A DNA stretch of 64,000 bases from assembly GCA_033002965.1 (NCBI GenBank), contig JAURVB010013334.1, forward strand, positions 54,881 to 118,880, read 5' to 3'. Under the pieces are notes generated by a model, which did not search any database, was not told the DNA's origin, and was given only the letters and a program-made list of their open reading frames with translations. Source of the stretch: Piper betle. Lineage: Eukaryota; Streptophyta; Magnoliopsida; Piperales; Piperaceae. Positions 57,840 to 64,000 of this stretch are shown here, piece after piece; the stretch's first letter is position 1; the number at the start of each line of letters is the position of its first letter. Both the position numbers and the translations under genes were made by a program.

Positions 57840-60575
57840 GGCTCTAATACCACAAGGTTAGACATGCCATGTACACAACAATATCCATCTACTCCACGCT
57901 TCTCTAGGTATGAGGAACCTCAAGACGCAGAAATGTCAGATTTTCTCAGAAATGAACAACCCTCTCACTAATCTAGAGCTTGCTACAATCTGCATATGCG
58001 CCCGCTCAACGTATATGCAAGGTCAAGTCCACCAAGTCTCAACTCACTGAAAACCTGATGAAAATTATATATTGGGCTAAAAGGGGCATCAACTAAGTAG
58101 ACCCGAAGGCAACGTGAGGTGGAGCTAAGTTTGAAAACAACATGAGGGATCACATCCTCGATGGTTATTAATTTCAGAAGTAAAATACGTCTGTATGGCC
58201 CGTGTTAAGTGGGGTTTGAGAAGAGTCCTAACGGACATGAGGTCTAAGCTACAAGTGTGTCGACACATCTATGGCAAGCTCGTATTCTGAAACCTACATC
58301 AGAACCGACTACTCAAGGAAATACTCACAAGTCTATATGATGCATGGTCGTACTATGTGCACACATCAACAAAAATGACAATAGTCAACAAAACTAAACG
58401 AATCAACAAATAAACACTCAGGATGCAAAATGAAACATGACAAGCAATAAATAAATAGATAAATAAAACAAGTCAAATAAATAAAAAAATAATCAATAAA
58501 AATAATAAGTGCTCGAGTAAACATCACAACAATAATAAATGACAAACTAAATATGCGTGAAAATAAATAGGTAATTAAATAATAAATAATAATTAAATAA
58601 ATAATAAATACATAAATAAATAGATGAGCTAATGAATTAATATTTTAATAATAAACATATAAAAATTAATAATACATTAATTATAAATAACAATTATAAT
58701 ATAAATAATACTATATAACTATGCGACTAAACGCGAGTAAATATTAACACCAACACGAGTACGTAACTAAATAAATAAATGAATGAATGAATGAAGAACA
58801 ATTCAATAAATAATTAAATGGATAAATAAATGAGTAACCAAATGAATAAACAATTAATTGTGAATAATAAACACATAATCATCAAATGTATGAACATGTA
58901 ATGAAATGCAAATAAATAATAACAAATATGCAAGTAAATGGATAAATAAATAAATAATTAAATAATCAAATAATTAAATAAAATTCAATAAACAAGAGTC
59001 AGATTAATATTAATAGTTAAGTATATCATCAATGGCAATTAACAATCTTGCAAGCATGTATCATATACCACAAATAAATAAATACAAGAGATAAATCAAA
59101 TAATGAAATGAATAATTAAGTAAATAAACAAATAAATAATAAATAAATAAAAAACACTCATAACATCAAGATATGCCAAAATATATGTATGCATCTAAAC
59201 TAATATAAAGAGTCTCGAATTATTGAAAACGGTCAAAAAATGGGCTCAAAACAGCCGAAAATAGGCTAAAAGACTCCTATCGAGTCAACCCAACAAGTTG
59301 GATTGAGTAAGGCAGAGTCAACTCTGTCTAGTTCAGCTGAAAAAGTGGACTGGGTTAGCTTGGCAGTCAGACAAGTGAACTGCATGGGTTTGGACTCGGA
59401 CAAGACAAGGGACACGAACAACGTTAAGCGGGAAATGGACTATAAGTGGGCTGGCAATGCCTATCACTAGAAAATGCCAACGACGGCGAGGCTAGGGTTG
59501 CCACTGGTTTGGGTTGACAGAGGATGGAAATGCGGAGGTGATGGTGGTGGTGGCTAACGTAGTTCGGCCACCAGCTGGCCGAAATTCCGCTGCAAAGTGG
59601 AGGAAATGCTGCCAAAAAGGGTGTAGTCACCAGCAGTGCACGCCCCCACGATAGCGGTCGGAACCAGTCTCAAAAGCTTGGCCTTGAAGGGGGCTACCTA
59701 TTTTGATAGTTGACTCAGCCAAAGGGGGGTCCCATTGGCCAAAAAACATCCCAAAAGGCAGCAGTGGCGTGGGAATCCAGTGATCAAAACGTTATTGCTG
59801 ACGACAACTGTGGCAAAGCTGGCACTGGAACTAGGCCTAGGTCGATAATCGGTCATAAGGTGGTCATGATGGTTATACTCCGATGGTCGTAGGGTGGCCG
59901 GAGCCTCACCAGTGGCTTCCTAAAGTGGTGGCCTCGGCTAGAATTTCTAAGAAGTTGGGAGGTGGCTAGTGTTTCAGGAGAGAGATGGGAAACTTGGGCT
60001 GACTGGGCGGCTGTGATCTTACCAAATGGGGTGATCAAAATGCCGGCAACTCATGGGCCTAGTTAGGTCCACATAGAGTATATATAATATATATATGATC
60101 AGAATACTAAGATTGAGACCAACGAAAGTCGAAACTTACTCGAAGCCTAATGAAGGCTCTATGGGCAGAAATTGAGGCAAGGAAGCTAAATGGGCCTCAA
60201 AACCTAAACTCAATAGTGTTGATTTAAGACTTAAATTAAACTGGGCCCATAGTGGCAATCCGATAATCAAAAATCCCTAAGATGCATGCAAAAGAGACAC
60301 TCTAAAAAGCCCAAAACGGATACTAAATCCGACAATGACCTAGATCTAGCCCTAAAATTCTTAGCTAAGACAAGCAAGAACCCATATACCTAATGTATAT
60401 GTTCATAACTTATCCTCTATTGTAGTATAGCTAAAGCTATTATCTGTATATCGGACATACACAGCCTCCATACTCATGGTCCAAAAGTTGAACTGACTCA
60501 AACAACTCAAGACTGACCCAAACCGAGTAAGAAAACAAGTGGGTAAAACCCTTAACCCGAAGATGGGGTTTTACA
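57840..60575 (-). repeat. LTR B, third stretch, lacking its first ~0.9 kb
   Basis: It aligns with LTR B (33299-36827) from about LTR position 880 to the end. Shared blocks include CTCACTGAAAACC, GGAGCTAAGTTTGAAAACAA, the (AAAT)n-rich tract, the GC-richer 59260-60030 segment and the end GGGGTTTTACA. After 60575 comes TACCT, then TTAAGGAAATTCCTTCATTG. Either this is the right half of the 5' LTR of element B, split by the C/H nest, or it is a separate LTR followed by a remnant of its own interior. Confidence 0.75.
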
Positions 60576-61599
60576 TACCTTAAGGAAATTCCTTCATTGA
60601 AATTCTTTTCTTACTCTTGGTATACCATCATCCATCCAACATGGACAAAATATAATCTATTTATTATTTAATTAATTATCTCCACATAGCTTCTCTATTC
60701 GAAACATCACAAATGTGTAAACAACTAATTAAATAAATAAAAGCATTAAACACAACTACATACAACTTTGATGAAGAAAATAATAATAAAATTCCAATCA
60801 AAGTAACTACTAACATAAGAAAATAAAACCAAAACAAGAGTATTTAAAAGATCCATAATAATCTCACAATAAAATCCAAAATGAAAAGAAAAAAAACCTC
60901 TTATGATTTGATCTTTAAAGGCAATCTCCTTCTTCTTTCTCTTGAATTTTATATCTCTTATTTTTAATTTGTATTGAAAAAACGAAAACATTTGAGAAGA
61001 GGCTCCAAAAGTATGAAGAATAGATTAGAAAAAGCTCCCCCAATTTTACGCATGAATAACCCTCTTATAATTTGAAGTAGTAGGTTTTTCTTGTAGAAGT
61101 CGGTTCTTAAAATATGCGATGATCCAAAAATTTTCTTGAGTGAGTGCCACCGCCACGGCCACCACTCTGAATTAACATTCAACATAGGGTAAGCCACTAT
61201 CACGATAGTTGTCTTCTCTTCACTCTTCTCATCTTCACAACGTTGTGACACTTAACGTTGGGGCTACCAGCATGGTGATGCTCATTTTTTCATCATTTCT
61301 TTCCACTTTGCAATGTCACGACACTCATTCTGAGGCCCAGAGTACCGCAGCATTTATTCTTTAGCTGACTATTCTTGCTATTTCTTCATTTTCTCGCTCA
61401 ATATGCCTGTGGACCTCTTGATTCGCTCGCTTTAAAATTGTGTAACCTTCAAGATAAATAAAATGTAATTAAAAATTTAATCTAACACTAAAATTATCTA
61501 ACTCTAAATATAAATAAAAATCCACTTAAACTAATAAAAACCAATTAAAATTTTGATAAAAAGTCGTGAAGACCTCAAAGAGTGGTCACGATTAAGCAC
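60576..61599. other. AT-rich spacer; first ~35 bp resembles a gypsy polypurine-proximal stretch
   Basis: Reversed, 60576-60610 reads GAATTTCAATGAAGGAATTT and then AAGGTA before the LTR, similar to the stretch before the 3' LTR of element C. The remaining kilobase shows no gene or recognised repeat. Confidence 0.45.
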
Positions 61600-61884
61600 A
61601 AAACTTAAGAAAAATATAGATATATCTTAGACTTATCACTTACACACACACTCAACACCTTGGGAGTTTCCAAATCAAGATCAAACACACTTAAGCCTAG
61701 CCTCACACAATCCTCTCTCTTGGGATTACACAATCAATGCCTAGGAATACAAGCTTATAGGTAAAGCCAATCATAATCACAAGTTTGATCTTCTCAAATT
61801 GACAAGAGGATTTCTAGAGGTTCAACATCATCAAAGTTCTCTTATAACACTTCCCCCAAGGTCCTATTTATAGGTTCCCAACAC
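61600..61884 (-). mobile_element. reverse-oriented fragment of the copia-type LTR family seen at 4-6 kb
   Basis: The reverse complement of about 61640-61884 follows the order of 4265-4500: GGGAACCTATAAATAGGACC, then GATGATGTTGAACCTCTAG, CCTAGGCATTGATTGTG and GTGTGTTTGA. It is cut at 61884 by the start of the next copia LTR. Confidence 0.7.
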
Positions 61885-63203
61885 TGTTAATTCTTGGACT
61901 TGTCCATTCCGGATTTTGATGATGAAACATAATTCATGTTTTATAGATGAAATATGCTCTACGTTTAATCTAGTTGAATTAGAGCATGTTTTTTGAATAT
62001 TCAATTATGATTAGATTAATTTGGAATGTTGTGACATTTAAGATTGTATTTGGACGTGTTATGGTGACATGTTTTGGACATAAAACTTATTGATATGGAC
62101 ATGATCTCGATTAAGGTCTTACATATGGACTTGGACAAAGGCTGAAAACTTTGATGCACCTTGAATACTAGAATGTCAATGAGGAGCCTAAAGCTTTGAT
62201 TATGGTTAAATACATTTGAATTCAAACTTAAGTAGAAAATTTGTGTGGGAGTTTGGAGGAGCTTACTCCACATTAATGACTCAAGTGGTTAGGAGTTATG
62301 GACAAGCTATGGACTATTTGGCTATAAATGGGAGGTTTGGTCTATGGAAAAAGTTGGAACTTCAATGGTATAATCAAAAGAAGAAAAGGAAGAAAGTTTG
62401 AGAATTGAGATTCCGATTTAGTATACTTTTACAAAGCTACATTTGTCAAGTTCTCAACTTTTAGTTCAAAAAGTGTGCTACAATTAGCTATTGTATTTGA
62501 ATCTATTAAGTGATTTTCACTGTAAAAGATCTTGATTGATCTTGAGAGAACTATTTGTAAACCAATCTGTGGTGATTGGTGTGTGCTTACACTAGTGGTC
62601 TTTGTACACTTCAGGTGTAAAGTGTCGTGGAGTGTTGTAATTATAAATGCCAAGTTTGGCTTCTGAAGTCAAGCTTGAGGACAAGAGGCGAAGAACAAAC
62701 ATGCCTTGTGAAGCCTACATGGGGTTGAGTGTGGCAAATGACAAGTAGCTTGTGAAGCACTTGGGTCTTTCTTGGTGAAGGACAAGTGGTTGTACACTTG
62801 AGTTAGAAGACACTTTCGGTTTGGCCATAGTGAAGCATGGAAGACCTACCCAACCGTAAGACACAATTGTGTAAAAGAGAGGACATATCAGTTGGAAACC
62901 TCTTAAAAAAATTGTATTTGTATCTATTACCTTACTTTTTGTGATCTAATTTAGTTAAATTATTTGTTTCACATCTTATGCATGGTGACAAGTTCACCAA
63001 CTTACAAGATTGGTCACAATTTGTTAATAGATCACTTGTTGATTTGCTAGAGTTATATTCATTCTATTCGGCTAACACTCATTGTATAATTCACTTCAAA
63101 TTTCACAATCACTTTAGTTAAGATCAGAAAGAATTATTTCGAACTTGATTAATCATATCTTGTACTTTGGTCTTAGAATTATATCATTGATCTGGATCTT
63201 TCA
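61885..63203 (+). repeat. 5' LTR of a copia element running off the window
   Basis: It starts TGTTAATTCTTGGACTTG and ends TCTTTCA two bases before a PBS, about 1,319 bp. Length and start are in keeping with SIRE-type copia LTRs. It inserted into an older LTR fragment (61600-61884). Its 3' half is similar to 6140-6380. Confidence 0.75.
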
Positions 63204-63205
63204 TT

Positions 63206-63217
63206 TGGTATTAGAGC
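63206..63217 (+). other. primer-binding site of the copia element
   Basis: TGGTATTAGAGC matches the Met-tRNA-type site TGGTATCAGAGC at 11 of 12 bases and lies two bases after the LTR end. Confidence 0.85.
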
Positions 63218-63592
63218 TTCAATTGACACAATCGTTTGTACCTGGAAATATAGAGAGCAATCAACTATATGTTTCAGTTGGCAAGGTAAACTTTTGCAGG
63301 ATGAAGAGTGTACCTCGAAGTAAAGACTTGCACATGATACAAAGGAAATCATCCAATCAATTTTGTATTGGGGAGAGATCTACTATCGGCTAGTGCCTCA
63401 AATCATCATTCTTTGTTCGTCCAACAAAGGTTTTATATCCCTCAACTAGACTTGAATGTCTGAATCAAACAAACTCTAAACCTTCTCCTTTTATGCAAAT
63501 GTAAATTTGGCATGAAGCATAATAAGCTGATGTGAGTACCCAAGGTCTCATATTTAATGGCATCTAGTAATATATCTAAGGATCTTATCATG

Positions 63593-64000
63593 TGGTATTT
63601 ATATTGTGGTTGTTCTAGACATATGACCGGTGACCCATCTATATGTAATTATCTTGAATCTTATAATAGGTAAAATGTTACTTTCAATAAAAATAGTAAA
63701 GGAAAAATAATCAGAAAAAGAATTGTTGGAAAATCTTTGTCAATAGAAAATGTTTATCTTGTGGAAGGATTAAAACACAATCTCGTAAGCATTAGTCAAT
63801 TATATGATGTAAATAAGAAAGTGATCTTTGAATCATCTATGAGTAAAAGTATTGATTGTGATACTAATGAAGTTTTATTTTATGGTGATAAGAAAAATAG
63901 TGTTTATATCATTAACACTTGTGATTTGGACAATTCAAGGATTGAGTATCTTGCAACTATAGAAGATCAAACTCAATTATCACATAGAAGGGCTGGTCAT
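63593..64000 (+). pseudogene. copia protease to GAG-pre-integrase, gag deleted, truncated by window
   Basis: The frame starting at 63593 reads WYLYCGCSRHMTGDPS, the SIRE-type protease block in which the catalytic Asp-Ser is replaced by Tyr-Cys. An in-frame TAA stands at 63671-63673. After it the frame is open to the window end with GKSLSIENVYLVEGLKHNLV, SISQLYDVNKKVIFESS and, at the edge, LSHRRAGH, the GAG-pre-integrase block. Only about 380 nt separate the PBS from the protease, so gag, normally over 1 kb, has been deleted. Confidence 0.85.

Noticed and set aside
33294..60580. CACCT/TACCT as firm target duplication of element B
   Set aside because: Only 4 of 5 bases agree, and ACCT is also the reversed end of the polypurine tract in this family, so the match can be coincidental; kept only as one of two models.
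1..64000. CRISPR array, tRNA or rRNA gene, defence system or secondary-metabolite cluster
   Set aside because: No spaced identical repeats, cloverleaf genes or clustered enzyme genes were seen. The tRNA-like matches are PBS sites and the SINE box B.

Overview
This is a gene-poor, repeat-dense stretch of a flowering-plant nuclear genome. The evidence is a spliced plant-type RING-CH membrane protein gene, the remains of a plant PPR gene, an Au-type SINE, a TRIM element, MITEs, and nested Ty1/copia and Ty3/gypsy chromovirus retrotransposons with long TGTAACACCC...GGGTTTTACA LTRs. Species cannot be fixed from the sequence; a non-grass angiosperm is the most I would infer.

Layout. 1-2100: minus-strand remains of a Ty3/gypsy gag-protease region. 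2100-7900: AT-rich repeats, a diverged two-copy direct repeat with a (TA)n(CA)n microsatellite, and two or three head-to-tail degenerate copia-type LTRs. 8247-15870: a minus-strand PPR gene, dead through frameshifts and stops, split near its last codons by a young Ty1/copia element (8314-14455). 16400-24000: mostly intergenic, with a clean 2,958-bp solo LTR at 17666-20623. 24011-30694: the one convincing intact host gene, a seven-exon RING-CH (MARCH-like) E3 candidate of 325 residues; its introns carry a TRIM, a SINE and a small insertion. 30700-33298: intergenic with two MITEs. 33299-60575: a large nest of old minus-strand chromovirus-type elements. It holds two complete or near-complete long LTRs of one family (B) plus a third, truncated one, a decayed 3.7-kb interior, a plus-oriented LTR, a 13-kb Tekay/Del-like element with gag, protease, RT, RNase H, integrase and chromodomain remnants, a solo LTR inside its RT, and a TIR element inside its gag. 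61600-64000: an LTR fragment interrupted by the start of another copia element that runs off the window.

How it fits together. No operon-like or defence system is present; the biology is one host gene in a transposon graveyard. The most interesting signals are structural: (1) the young copia element lacks the last 35 bp of its 3' LTR yet is flanked by a ~35-bp target duplication instead of 5 bp, suggesting repair-mediated insertion; (2) its untranslated leader carries two tandem hairpins with identical 16-nt loops and three compensatory changes in the stems; (3) the otherwise diverged long LTRs share an upstream promoter module with a covarying 9-12 bp inverted repeat; (4) a TIR element has apparently picked up a piece of long-LTR sequence; (5) a 33-bp perfect palindrome sits between 7-bp direct repeats. 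All element coordinates were read by eye, so ends without a TSD or splice signal are approximate.
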